Position numbers and translations under genes: made by a program
Notes under the pieces: model-generated
What the model was told of the DNA's origin: nothing
What the model saw: the letters and a program-made list of their open reading frames with translations, nothing else
Databases searched by the model: none
Assembly (NCBI RefSeq): GCF_000002235.5
Contig: NW_022145612.1
Span: 18,490,360 to 18,554,359, forward strand
Reading direction: 5' to 3'
Length of the DNA: 64,000 nt
Source: Strongylocentrotus purpuratus
Lineage: Eukaryota > Echinodermata > Echinoidea > Camarodonta > Strongylocentrotidae
Part shown: positions 1 to 13,400 of the stretch, piece by piece
Position numbering within the stretch: position 1 is the stretch's first letter
Layout of the letters: every line of letters starts with the position of its first letter

Positions 1-226
1 TAATCAATGGAGCAAAATCTCAAAATTCTGTGTAGAACTTTAGTAATCCAAATTTAGCTCTACCAGATGAAGCAAACCAAATCAAAATCGGTCAAGAAAT
101 GAGGGAGAAGAAGCAATTTTTGTTATTTTTGGAATAAATTTGCATAAATTACCATAATCAATTAATGGAGAACAATTTCAAAATTCTGTGTAGAAGTTTA
201 GTGTTCCATCGGGCGGATGAGCTAAA
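1..226 (+). repeat. Family 3 hairpin-ended repeat, 3' end
   Basis: Two diverged units about 158 bp apart, recognised by 'attctgtgtagaa' at 25 and 183, run into 'catcgggcggatgagctaaac' at 208-226. The same terminal motif closes a complete hairpin at 26890-26920. The left arm of the hairpin is lost in this copy. Confidence 0.6.
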
Positions 227-386
227 CACAAGCAAGTACAAGTATATTTAAATAGTTACAAATTAAGAACGAAATATAAAAGACCTTAAACTAAAGACAT
301 GTAGCTAAGAGAATTCATTGCGAACAAATTTAATACAAATAGCAAATACTTAATACTTAATTATAATACATAGATGAAAAGTAATG

Positions 387-973
387 TCAAAAATTACAAA
401 CGAAACAGGTAAGTTTTAAGAAGGGTTTTGAAAGTCTGTCGTGTGGGAGCTTGACGGACATGTAGAGGGAGCGAATTCCAGAGAGTTGGGGCAGCCACTT
501 CAAAAGCCCTGTTACCGTAGAAATGAGTTGAGTGACAAGGAATTTGCAGGAGGTGCTGGGCTGAAGATCTGAGTGTGCGTGCAGGAACATAAGGTGACAT
601 CATATCTGAGATGTAGGCAGGACTCGTGTCGTTCTGGGCTTTGAAAGTGATGAGCAGAATTTTGAAGATTATTCTCTTTCGATTGGGAGCCAGTACTCAT
701 GAAGAAGATGTGCAGTATTGTGTCTGCATGGGGCTCTTGAGATGATTCTAGCTGCAGCATTTTGTAGGGTTGGAGCTTGCGAATCTTATTCTTAGGGAGA
801 CCATACAGTAGACTGTTACAGAAATCCAGTCTGCTCATCACGAAGGACTGTATCAGCGTTTGTGTAGCCGATTTGATCTTGTATCTTCTGATCTTCCCTA
901 TAGTTCGTAATGCAGCTGTGGCAGATCTGCAGACGTTCTTTAGTTGATCATCCATCGTTAGGTTTGTCCACAA
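387..973 (-). pseudogene. CR1/L2-like LINE, C-terminal reverse-transcriptase fragment
   Basis: On the minus strand two frames together encode the end of a non-LTR reverse transcriptase ORF: 'MSRLDFCNSLLYGLPKNKI', then in another frame 'PTLWNSLPLHV' and 'FKTLLKTYLF', the usual last block of CR1/L2-type proteins. At least one frameshift lies near 720-790. It is 5'-truncated and dead. Confidence 0.82.
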
Positions 974-1079
974 TTACACCTAAATTCCTCGCATTCTCTA
1001 CCGGGGCAATCACTGCTTCACCAACTGTCACTGCTGTTGGCTGGATGTCGGAACTTTGAGGAGAAATGCATCACTTCCG

Positions 1080-1535
1080 TCTTCGAATCGGCCCGTGGAT
1101 CCGCGCCTGAGTGGAGGTGTTGTCAAATAGATAAGTCATTGGATAAAGGAGAAGATGTGAGAGCATCTGTCAACCCTGGTCAATGAGCAAACATCTAACT
1201 CCACAGCATGGGAAAAAACGGATGCTAAACCATGATAAACCATGAAGATGATTGGACATGCAGTGGAACATAAGGTTCTAAACCCAGTCCAAGCAATAAC
1301 GTTCTTGTAAGGATATTGATCACATTCGCCACACCTGACCGAGTGGAGTAAATGGGTACCCGTAGGAATAGAATCCTTGAATGCTCAAGCTCTTCATCAG
1401 AGCAGCTACGCTAGTGCCAGGGTAAATAATCCAAAGCTCTTTGAACACTCATAGAAAGATTACTGAAGATACAATGTGTGCTATACAAACATAACATAAC
1501 TATAGCTCTTTTTTTCAAAAGCACATGTTCCTCAC
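1080..1535. other. Intergenic/intronic stretch without recognised coding sequence
   Basis: Sequence below exon 25, expected to be intron leading to the last NUDT9-H exon. I see no exon matching the remaining 'VDDPRNTDNAW' part of the domain. It looks like old repeat sequence. Confidence 0.4.
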
Positions 1536-1678
1536 CTCAACACCGTTCGAGAAGAGCTTGTTGACATGTTCCTGATGAGAGCAGCTTCATCATCTGTCTT
1601 GTTGAGAGCACCCAGGGCCTCCTCTCCAAACTCTCTATTCAGAGTCTCACTGACCAAATGACCTGGCTGTACCATACC
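1536..1678 (-). CDS. TRPM2: TRPM2-like exon 25 (Nudix box), frameshifted
   Basis: Acceptor TAATACAG, donor GTGAGG. It encodes [20 protein letters not shown] and [18 protein letters not shown]. The core REFGEE Nudix glutamates are present; the first Glu of the box is His here. After 'RNM' (about 1562-1570) the homology continues in the next frame ([10 protein letters not shown]). The exon is 143 bp and would be 144 with one more base. Read as is, the frame ends in a stop over the donor. The final NUDT9-H exon or exons lie outside the window. Confidence 0.88.
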
Positions 1679-4421
1679 CTGTATTACAAAATATAAACAT
1701 TACAAGCATATAGAGCAGGGATTCTTGATTGATTTGCAAAAGGGACCACAAATATTTCTGAAATTCAGCTGCCGGCCACCAAGTATTATATAGACATACT
1801 AATGACCCATCTTGGGGGGAATATTTTCAAAATATCATTATATGTATCATATTGTCCCATGGGCCACTATTAAAGAACGAGAGATACATAGTTGATAGTG
1901 TACAGATTGTTGAAGCTCACAATTAAAGATGAAACAAGGGAAACGCTCTCGGCGGTCTCGTCTGCATTATGCAACTCGATATGATGAACAAGGGAAACGC
2001 TCTCGGCGGTCTCGCCTGCATAACGCAATTCAATATGATAAACCAGAACGTCAATGACGTAGCGCTGATCCGCATCTCGCAACAACAAATATCGTGAATT
2101 TTATGTGGTACACTTTTGAACTGGTCAAAAAATAAAAATTTGATGCCCTGGAAGGGACATACTGTAATTTCATTTCATTTGCATAAAGTACCATAAATAA
2201 TCAATAGAGCAAAATCTCACAATTCTGTGTAGAAGTTTAGTGTTCCAAATTTAGCTCTACCAGATCAGGCAAACCAAATCAAACTCAGTCGAGAAATGAA
2301 GGAGAAGAAGCCTTTTTGTGATTTCGAATAAATTGCATAAATTAGCATAATTAATTAATGGAAAACAATTTCAAAATTCTGTGTAGAAGTTTAGTATACC
2401 AAAGTTAGCTCTACGATATAAAGCAAACCAAATCAAAATCAGTCAAGAAATGAAGGAGAAGAGAAGCCTTTTTTATGATTTCGAATAAATTTGCATAAAT
2501 TAGCATAGATAATGAATTTCACGATTCTGTGTAGAAATTTTAAATCCCCCTCCTAGCCCTATCATATGAAACAATCAGAATCAAAATCGGTTGAAAAATA
2601 ACGAAAAAGAAGCATTTTGAAAATCTTTATGTGGTGCCACAACAAAGTCAAAGTTTGTTGACCTAAATGACCTTTGACCTTAACGTAGTGACCTGAAATT
2701 CTACTCACATGATTGGGGAGACTTGATAACCCTATAGTCTAATTTTCATTGACTAAGAACTTATACTTTCAAAATTATATCAAAAATTCAAAAACTTAAC
2801 CTTAGGTTAAGTTTTCGATGATGATGCTACAACATAGTCCAAGTCTGTTGACCTGAAATGACCTTTGACCTTGACTTTGTGATCTGAAATTCTACTCACA
2901 TGATTGGGGGTACTTGATTACCCTATAGTCAAAGTTTCATTGACTAAGAACTTATACTTTATAAATTATATCAAAAATTCAAAAACTTAACCTTAGGTTA
3001 AGTTTTTTATGTTGACGCCGTCGCCGTCGCCGCCGCCGTCACCGGAAAAGCGGCGCCTATGTCTCGCTTTTTGCTACGCAGGCGAGACAAAAATTGAGGT
3101 TGGAACATTATTTATAGGCAGGGTGGCCCACTAGCAGGCCCCGAAAAATGAAATCCTCTGAATATTATCAGCATTTTGAGGTGAATATTGACTAAGAATC
3201 ATGATCAAATAACAAAAATTGATTATTTATTCTCATATTAAGTTGTAAAAACATATCCAAGTCTACTAACCTAAAACTTGTGATACTTGATAACCCTTGT
3301 GTACAAGTTTCATGGAATTTGAACAAAATATGCCAAAAATTCAAAATCTTGATGTTGATGCCACAAAAAAAGTCTTAGTTTGTTGACCTAAAATGACCTT
3401 TGACCTTAACTTAGTGACCTGAATTGTACTCACATGATTGGGAATACTTGATTACCCTGTAGTCCAAGTTTCATTGACTAAGAAATTATACTTTCATAAT
3501 TATATCAAAAATTAAAAAACTTAACCTTAGGTTAAGTTTTCGATAATGATGCCACAACATAGTCCAAGTCTGTTGACCTGAAATGACCTTTGACCTTGAC
3601 TTTGTGACCTGAAATTCAAATCACATGATTGGGGATACTTGATAACCCTTCAATCCAAGTTTCATTGTCTAAGGACTTGTACTTTCAAAATTATATTAAA
3701 AATTCAAAAACTTAACCTTAGGTTAAGTTTTTGATGTTGACGCCGCCGTCACCGGAAAAAGCGGCGCTTATGTCTCGCTTTTTTGCTACGCAGGCGAGAC
3801 AAAAACTAAATTGTTTACCGATTTCAAGTTATTTCTAGTATTCATTCACTACATAATCTCCATCATGATGAATAATGAGAGAATGTTCCAGCTCTTTTCC
3901 CTGGGTTGAAATTTATCAGCCTCATAGGTAGATTATTAACAGGAAAAAAACACACATTTACAACAAATATACTCAAGATGTCCGTCTACTTACACCGGGT
4001 ATTGCCCATTGCTGATTATCCACTCTCTGTATAGCAATGAACTCTAGGACTGGCTTGTCTTCATCCATTAAGATGGATCCATCATCTGGCTTCCTCTTCC
4101 ATCTGTCAAAGAAGATAAGAGGTGATAGAAAATGATCCCAATCAAACTACCATCCATGATTCATGGCAGTTACAACAATTGACCTCATTCATTTCATATG
4201 GCAATTTATAAGTATGGACCAGTTTATTTTCTACATAGTGCGCACCAGCAAACAAATTAAATTCTTTCAGAAGTACATGGATAATTTTGGTGGCATAAAT
4301 AAAGAACAAAACCATTAATAGGTACAATTTTGATGTGTATGTGTATATGAGAAGTGTACCTGTATATAGGAACAGCGGCGGATCCGGGGGTGGGGGTGGG
4401 TGGGGGGGTGCACAGGGGCAC

Positions 4422-4484
<63 letters not shown>

Positions 4485-7400
4485 CCAAAAAAAAATATGT
4501 TAAAATCAGCCCTAAATTCGCTCAAAATATACTGAAAAACAGGGACGTGTCCCCCAGCCCCCCCCCCCCCCAATTTTTTATTTTTTTAAAAATTTTATTA
4601 AAAAAAAGAAACAAAAATGCCAATGGCTGACCTAAAAAGGTAACCTTACCCCCCCCCCCCCCCAACGGAGCAAAATGTCAAATTTAAAAATTTCTGGACC
4701 TAAAAAAAAAACGAAAAAAAGTGTCCTCTTACCCCCCCCCCCCCTTATTCAGTGGCTGGCTGAGTCGTTGCGATTTTTTTTGGGACTAAAAAAAAAAATA
4801 TATATATTCTCTTTCCCACATGGTGCCCCCCCGGCAAGAAATTCCTGGAATACATTGAAATAACTGAAATATCATATGCCATTTTCATGAAAGTTTGACT
4901 GTGAGAGGCAGAGAAAGCCATGATTATGAGCACTCGAGCATCCTGGTAAAGCACATCTGGGCCAATTATTTGTTATCGTTTGTGTTTGTTTACCTTGTTG
5001 CTATGGGATCAGCTGCATGGTTCGGACCCCATCTTCCTAGTAGACCCCTACCACTGAGTCCTGTACGTCCTTTGGGATTTCTGCAAGGCAAATGAAATAA
5101 ATAAAACAAAATTCAACAATTCTGAATTTACGCATATTACTTGCAAGTTGTCAAGATAAAGAGTATAAAAAACAGCAAATGAGGTGCTCCAGAAAACATT
5201 TAAGAATCTGTAATTTTCTAATGTTATTCTGAATTTTATTGTGATCTCATTTTTCCATGCTAGCAAATAGACCAAAGTCAACAATGGTTGTCACGGTTAA
5301 AATGAGTGAGCCTCACTTTGGCCCCTCTGGACAAAGAGTCATATTGACCGAACATCATGTTTGTAACATTGTCATAATTTGACCCAAAGCTGGTCTAACA
5401 TTATCTACGTTGATTTCAATTTAGGGCTGACAATACCTGACATGCTACTGTAAACATCACATGATCTTCTGACAAATAAATTTTTTAAGCATTTATATTA
5501 AAGTACAGTATGTCAAAGACCTAAAATGAACAAGATGGAACTTTGACTGCACGCAGTCGAAAGTGATGCCTCCGTCATAGAGCAATTTAACAAACCAAAA
5601 CAGAAATTTTCAAATTCAAGTTCGGTGTTAATCCATTAACAGGTTCTCAGAATATCATGATTACAAGCTATTTCTCATATACATGTATGACCCTTTGATC
5701 TTTGACCTCATGACCCCAAATGCAAGATACATACATGTCTTGAGTTTGATGGTAATCCATCCATCGGTTCTAATGATAATGCAATCACCATCTATTTTTG
5801 CATACATAATGAGCCCCATGACCTTTGACCTCATGACCCCAAAATCTAATCAGTTCAGTGCCTCACCAAGATACAAACATGTTCTGAGTTTCATGATAAT
5901 CTGTCCATCTGTTCTAATGATAATGTGATCACAAGCTATTTTTGCATACATAATGAGCCCTGTAAACTTTGACCTATGACCCCAAAATCTAATCTATTCA
6001 TTGGCTCTGCAAGATACATACATGACCTAAGTTTGGTAGGAATCCATCAGTCGGTTCTTGAGATAAAGCGATCACAGGCTATTTTTACATACATAATGAC
6101 CCCTGTGACCTCGTGACCCCAAAATCTAATCAGTTCATTGGCTCTGTAAGTTACATACATGACCAAAGTTTGGTAGGAATCCATCAGTCGGTTCTTGAGA
6201 TAACGCGCTCACGAGAACGGGACGTATGTACGGACGGACAACCCGAAAACATAAAAACCAACCCCAGATGCATATTGCAATGCGACAGTTACAAAACAAT
6301 CACAGATGAAGGAGTGTGATAGTTCTAATGGATGTAAGATTATCATAATATCTATTCAAATGACATCTAACTCACAGTGGAAGCCCGTCTTTGATTTGGT
6401 ACGCCTTCATGTGACTCCTTCTGTTGTATTTACATTGCTCATCCATCTGATTGTAGAGGAGTACTGGACGTGAGCTCTCTGGCATGCTCATGAGATCAAT
6501 GTCTGCCCAGTGGGGACCTTTCTCTACACTCCGATGAGTGTATCGCACCGGTGTGTAGAGCGGGAAAGCGGTCTGGTGGAAGACAACAAGTAAGTGAAAC
6601 AGGTATTAGCTCATATAATATCAGTTAGCTTAGATATTATCACTGAACCCTTCACTTATCATTAACCACAAACACATGGAGTGACAGAGTTTTCAGTTTC
6701 AATTTTTGGCATATATAATTGAATAAAGGAGAACTAAAGAAAATCCTCCAACAGGATAAAAATATCTACTAGGTCACTTTATTGAAACCATAGCCAAATC
6801 AAAACGTTGGGCAAGATACAAGATAATCATGAACTTGAACATCCATGTCAATCTATTCATGTATTCATCAAATTAAAGTAATAAACATTGCTCAAACAAT
6901 CAAGAGGAAGAAAAGTGTGAAAGTCCAAGGTATTTGGTCATTGGATGTCCCATACTTTACCAAGTATTGCAGAGTTCTGAACCTAAATCAACATCAAATG
7001 GGTCATTTCACTTCAAATTTGGTCTCCTCTAAGCTATACTAGGACCATTAACTTAACACAATGATCAGATATACTAAAATCTGAGATGGGGTTGGGGACG
7101 TGTGGGAAAACATAGCTTTGGCAGGTCTAAGTACAAAGGTATAACATCTAAATTGACAGACTTCGAAATAACAAGGTGATTTTTAGCTTTGCACTGTCTA
7201 GATGCATTGCCTTTCAAACTCTACACATGTCATAGACTTACCTCCCAAGGAACCTTGTCGTCTGGGACAGGGAATCTTCTCATAGCAGTCCCAGGATAGG
7301 GACTGGCCCGAGACTTCTTATGAATCATGATACCTAAAGCTTCTAGGGAGTCAGGCACTTTAAATCTAGCTACTTCCTCAGCAATGTCTAAAGAATCTAC

Positions 7401-10400
7401 AAAGAAGAGAAAAAGAAGAGGATGATTATAGCAAACTACATTGAAATGCATTAAAAGGAGTAAGTTTCCCATTTAACAGGACAACAAATTGAGACTATTA
7501 GATCTTTTCGTTCATGTTAAACCTATTGGCTCACTGCTGCCACCATGTTGTGTTATGGGGCATGGCCCATTGTCAAATACATAACACTGTAGATTATGGA
7601 CACATTAATAATTAGAATCTTGAGACGATAAATAGACTCGCATCTTGCTTGGATAGAGGTTTATTGACGCAGAACAATGGGCAGAGTTACAATGATATGT
7701 GTGTGCGCTCATGTAGCTCCATTTACAATTTATGGTTTAACTGTCATATCATACAACAATTCCTGGTGAAAAACTCTGGGAATAATGAGAGAATTCAGTA
7801 GTCAGCAGGTTAGCATTATATAAATACTCACTACATCGAGGGTTCTAGAGATAAATAATAAATCCTCCTTCCATGATTTCATCTAACATACATTGCACAA
7901 AGATAGCAATTTGTCATGATATATTTGTATATACCTTCTCTCCTTTGGATGTCCTTGAGTTTGGGTGGTGCCAATTTGACCTCCCTATTACCGCTACTTG
8001 AAAGACTTGAAAGAGCACTGATCATCCAATCCAGGGCATCATTGGTACGTTCCATCTACAATGAAAAGAAGAACAAACAATATTGATAAAAATGAAAACA
8101 TATCCCAGAAATACATCCAGCAGTGACGACAAATGAATATTTGACTTTATTTATTTATTCAATTTGCAAATAGGGCCAAATGAGACAAATGTTGACAACT
8201 TATGACAATGTATTTCAAGCTGTAAACGTTTCTTTGATTTTTCAACGACAAAACTATTTGTATAAAAAAAAATTCATGTCCAAATAGGTTTTAATTTGAA
8301 ATTGTAATATAGTATGGACAGTAGCTTTTGCTAATTGTTGATATTATGCATTTCAAAAGAACTCATACACTGCATCATGATTAAAAATCAGTTTCCCTTC
8401 ACATGCAAGCAACAATCACAACTAAAGATTAGCATTTAAGCTAAGATGCTGAAACTAATCGCAAAACTTCTTCAATAAGAGAAACAAGATTGGGGATACT
8501 TACCCCGTTTTCCAATCTGACTAGTCTTTCTCCAAAGCCCTTTCCTCCATGGTCTAGCTTTATAGTCATGTCTTCCACTCTGTGCACAAACAAAAATATT
8601 ATAATTCAACAAGATTGTTTTAAGAACAGACCAGGGATAACAGAAGGAAAAATGCCATACAGTCCCTAGCTATCAAAGTCTGCTCTAGCTCAACATTTTC
8701 AATAAAGAAAGATATCATGTAAAAAATCAGAATGTCCCTGCATGCTCTTAGATTCATTTTGTGATTCATCAGTAAAATGATATTAGGTATAAAAAATTGA
8801 AGATACAAGCAATCATGCAATTAACACAAGAACAATTACAAAGCTGAAATTTTCTTGAAACATATAATACAGGGCTCCAACATATCTTTATGCTCAGGGG
8901 AATGCAAATTAAGATTTGTCAGGTCTGTGTGGATGAGCCCCATAATATTAAAAGTGTTTACATTTTGAGGGTCCAGACCTATAGATCTGGGATGCCCATG
9001 CATCCTGGGCCCCTGCTATCGTCGAGCCCTGGATAGTGGGTCTGTAATGCATTCAAAGATGCTCCTCGATTATGTTACAAGATCTACTTAAAGGGATAGT
9101 TGAGTTCTGTTTTCAGACCTCAAATGCCTTCAAAGTGCATGGTTATTGGTCTTATTCTTATCTATGACATTTCTAGTGCCCTTTTAGAACCTAAAATTGC
9201 TATGAAGGTAATTTTAGACCCCTAATGTGTGAAATTTAGCCAATACGATCATACTAATTCAGCTCCACTTTCAAAAAAATAAGGTGACCGTTAATTAATT
9301 ATCTAATTAAAAATAACAATACATGGGCGTAATATAAACAAAACAAAAATGCCGACAAAAAGCCAACATCGGCATTGGCTGAAATACAGTTCAAAAGGGG
9401 CTATTTCGTTTTTTTCAAATCATCTAATATTTGTGGTGGTACACAAATATTAGAAATCGTTATAAGTTCATGGATATTTCAGCCGTCTCTGAACCGATTT
9501 TGATCAAACAAAGATGATTTTGTCATTTAAATTGTGTGTTCTTTCAAATTTGACACTCAGTTTTTCATTATCTCACAAAAAAATATTTTGTGTAGCGCCC
9601 TCTGCAACAGAACCCAACTATCCTTTTAAAGGATTCCGGTAACTTTGTCTCAGATCCTTTAAAAAAATCCTTGATTTAGCTCATGCTGCAATCATAATTG
9701 AATAACATGACATGACATAACATGAATCCCATGTCATCTGATTTTCAAGATATTTATGATTGGAAATCGAAATCAAATTTTGTGTTTCCTAACGGTTTTC
9801 GATCCTAACACTACAGTCTATTGGGGAAAATGAGTAAAACCGGTCACTCAAAGATTTTTACTTTTTGAGGAACTTCATGATCATTTTGAAGCGCAATTAT
9901 TTTAGGGCTTCAATATTACACCATATCACAAACAATGAAAGCACGTACGTAGGCCATGCATCTCCAGATTTAACATTGTTAAACGATGCCTTTTAAAGCT
10001 ACCAACCTGTCACCAGTTTCTTTGACTCTCTCATTGAGGTTCTGTTGCACCAATATTCTCTGTTTGGCTGTGTAGTTATCTGCATTGATGCCTTCCCATA
10101 GAACCAAGGTCTTCTTTTCTTGATCAGTCAACCATTGCTCTACAAAGGATGGTCAAACATTGACCCCCAAAAATATGGTTAGTACTAGTATCATGGTATT
10201 GTACTCTTCATTATAATATAACCAGTATTACCTTGTTGTACACACCTTTTCTCGCATTCGACAAGCATTGGAATTTTCGTTTCTGTAAGTGTCATCAAAT
10301 TTCATCAAGAATGAATGTAAACCAATCCTATATCAGGTTCTGAGGTTGCGGACTCTGGACACATTAAAGGAAAGAATATAACTGATTTAACATTGATTAT

Positions 10401-13400
10401 ATACCTCACTTAAGAAATCCAGCCACCTGATTGGTCGAAATTGCATTCATAAACTTTAACTATTCCTGTAAAATTCCCGGTAAAATTCCAAACCCATGTA
10501 ATAGTTCAAAAAAATAGTTCTAAAATCCCAGTTACCACAGTTACCGGGAAATAGTTCTAAACTAGATGGAATTTTGACTGCGCGCAGTCGAAAATGATGC
10601 CTCCGCCATAGAGCAATTTAAACAAGTTTGGAGTTTAAATCTCCAGTGGTTCTTGAGATATCATGATAACAATCTCAATGTATGGAATTTCATAAGTTGA
10701 CCTCTGTGACCCTTGACCTTTGACCTACGTGCTCCAAAATCTAATCAGATTGTCTTCCTATGGTGATACACACTATCATTAAGTTTGAAGTTTAAATCTC
10801 CAGTGGTTCTTGAGATATTATGATAACAATCTCAATGTATGGAATTTCATAAGTTGACCTCTGTGACCCTTGACCTTTGACCTACGTGCTCCAAAATCTA
10901 ATCAGATCGTCTTCCTATGGTGATACATACTATCCTTAAGTTTGAAGTTTTTACATCTCCAGTGGTTCTTGAGATATCATGATAACAATCTCAATGTATG
11001 GAATTTCATAAGTTGACCTCTATGACCCTTGACCTTTGACCTACGTGCTCCAAAATCTAATCAGATTGTTTTCCTATAGTGATACACACTATCACTAAGT
11101 TTGAAGTTTAAATCTCCAGTGGTTCTTGAGATATCATGATAACAATCTCAATGTATGGAATTTCATAAGTTGACCTCTGTGACCCTTGACCTTTGACATA
11201 CGTGCTCCAAAATCTAATCAGATCGTCTTCCTATGGTGATACATACTATCCTTAAGTTTGAAGTTTAAATCTCAAATGGTTCTTGAGATATCGCGCTAAC
11301 AAACTCAATACAAGGAATTTCATAAGTTGACCTCTGTGACCTGTGACCTTTGACCTACGTACTCCAAAATCTAATCAGATCGTCTTCCTATGGTGATAAA
11401 TACTATTCCCGAGTCTTAAGTTTAAATCTTAAATGGTTCTTGAGATATTGTGATAACGGTCAAACGGGACGGACAACCCGAAAACATGATGCCTCCGGCA
11501 CCACCTTCGGTGGCGGAGGCATAAAAATAGTTCTAAAATCCCAGTAACCATGGTTACCCATAGGTTTGAGCGATCGCGGATACCGTACGTGTGCGAAGAA
11601 TTGGTCGGCATTTTTAGTACGGCAATATATCTCGATTCAAACAAGGCAAAAATGGCTGTAGAAACTCTCCCAAGATTTCAACTTCTGGATGAGGATCAAA
11701 TTCGAGACATGCTGACAGCAAGAACACCAAAAAGGGTACGTGAAATCTTCCATAATTTTTTTTCAGTGGCCTAGATCTAGATTCTAGTACGCGACAACCA
11801 GATGCTGGTGATTGTAGTGATTTGTACGTCACGGACAGATGCAGATCCTTCCCGTAAAGATTACACACATCCCTATGCATTTCCATTGGCCATTGCGCAC
11901 TCGATGTTTTAATTACCAGAGATTCAAACTAATTTTGCTCGTGATCCTGAAGGTGATACTCAATAAGTGAGGTGTCATATGAAAGCGCAGGTTTTTCTCC
12001 ATATTCCCCACAGGGCCAGCCCACCCATAAAATTGTAAAAATATCTTACTTAGCCTTAGACTAGAATCCAGATCTAGTCTACTCTCAAAGAAACACTCAT
12101 AAAAAACAACCGTGCAGATAAACTAGAGAAAGGCCAAGGTGGTGTCATAATTTTTTCGGCATATAAAAGTATTAATGACTGCTTTAATATCCAGACATGC
12201 TGACAGCAAGAACACCAAAAAGGGTACGTGAAATCTTCCATAATTTGTTTTCAGTAGGTCTAGATCTAGATTCTAGTACGCGACAACCAGATGCTGGTGA
12301 TTGTAGTGATTTGTACGTCACGGACAGATGCAGATCCTTCCCGTAAAGATTACACACATCTCAATGCATTTCCATTGGCCATTGCGCACTCGATGTTTTA
12401 ATTACCAGAGATTCAAGCTAATATTGCTCGTGATCCTGAAGGTGATACTCAATAAGTGAGGTGTCATATGAAAGCGCAGGTTTTTCTCCACATTCCCCAC
12501 AGGGCCGGCCCACCCATAAAATTGTAAAAATATCTTGCTTAGCCTTAGACTAGAATCTAGATCTATTATACTCTCAAAGAAACACTCATAAAAAACAACC
12601 GTGCAGATAAACTAGAGAAAGGCCAAGGTGGAGTCATAATTTTTTCGGCATATAAAAGTATTAATGACTGCTTTAATATTCGAGAAATAGTTGTTTTTAT
12701 ACGCTCTCGGGAAGGTTACAATTGGGCTATTGCCCTCGGCACGCCTCGGGCAATAGCACAATTCTAACCTTCCCTTGAGCGTATAAAAACAACTATTTCT
12801 CTCAAAGCAGTCATTAATACTATATTCTATTGTTCTGTCTATCCAAGGCAACAATAATCCAAATTGGTGGAAAACTGTGATTTGACTGCACTACAATGGT
12901 ACGAGACACTATGAACATGACTGACAAAGAAAGCGGACAAAATATACAGTTCCTCAGGTAGACAAAGGAACATCCCTTCACTGCTATTATGTAAAAAGGT
13001 GAATATGCATGTGACACCTGTTCTACACATTTTTTACTTAATAGCAGTGAAGGGATGTTCCTTTGTCTTCCTGAGGAACTGTATATTTTGTCCGCTTTCT
13101 TTGTCAGTCATGTTCATAGTGAGATATCTATTGATATCCAGTATCCACTTTTCTCTCTTTACCGTATTCAAGTGATTGCTATAAATCCAGTGCAATATGT
13201 TACTGAACTCAAAAGGAAAGTGAGTTTATGCCAATGATTGCTAAATTTTTGAAGAAGATACATGTACAATCTAAACTTAATCTCTAATGATAAAGTAATC
13301 ATGCTTACTGAGTTCAGGTATCTTCCAGTGGGTGCAAGTTCTACAACAGTGTTGTATGACGAAGCGTACTGCATAGAAGAAATGAGAGGCCAAGATGAAT

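Noticed and set aside
4142..4630. ORFs encoding long poly-Gly or poly-Pro proteins
   Set aside because: They are translations of the C tract and flanking runs, with no domain and no splice context.
10563..11525. CRISPR array or phage-like repeat
   Set aside because: Units are 157 bp, directly adjoining with no spacers, in an animal genome; this is a tandem core of a mobile repeat.
13055..13237. Short protein ORF repeated on both strands near 12.9-13.1 kb
   Set aside because: The two arms of a palindrome read on opposite strands give the same peptide; not a gene.
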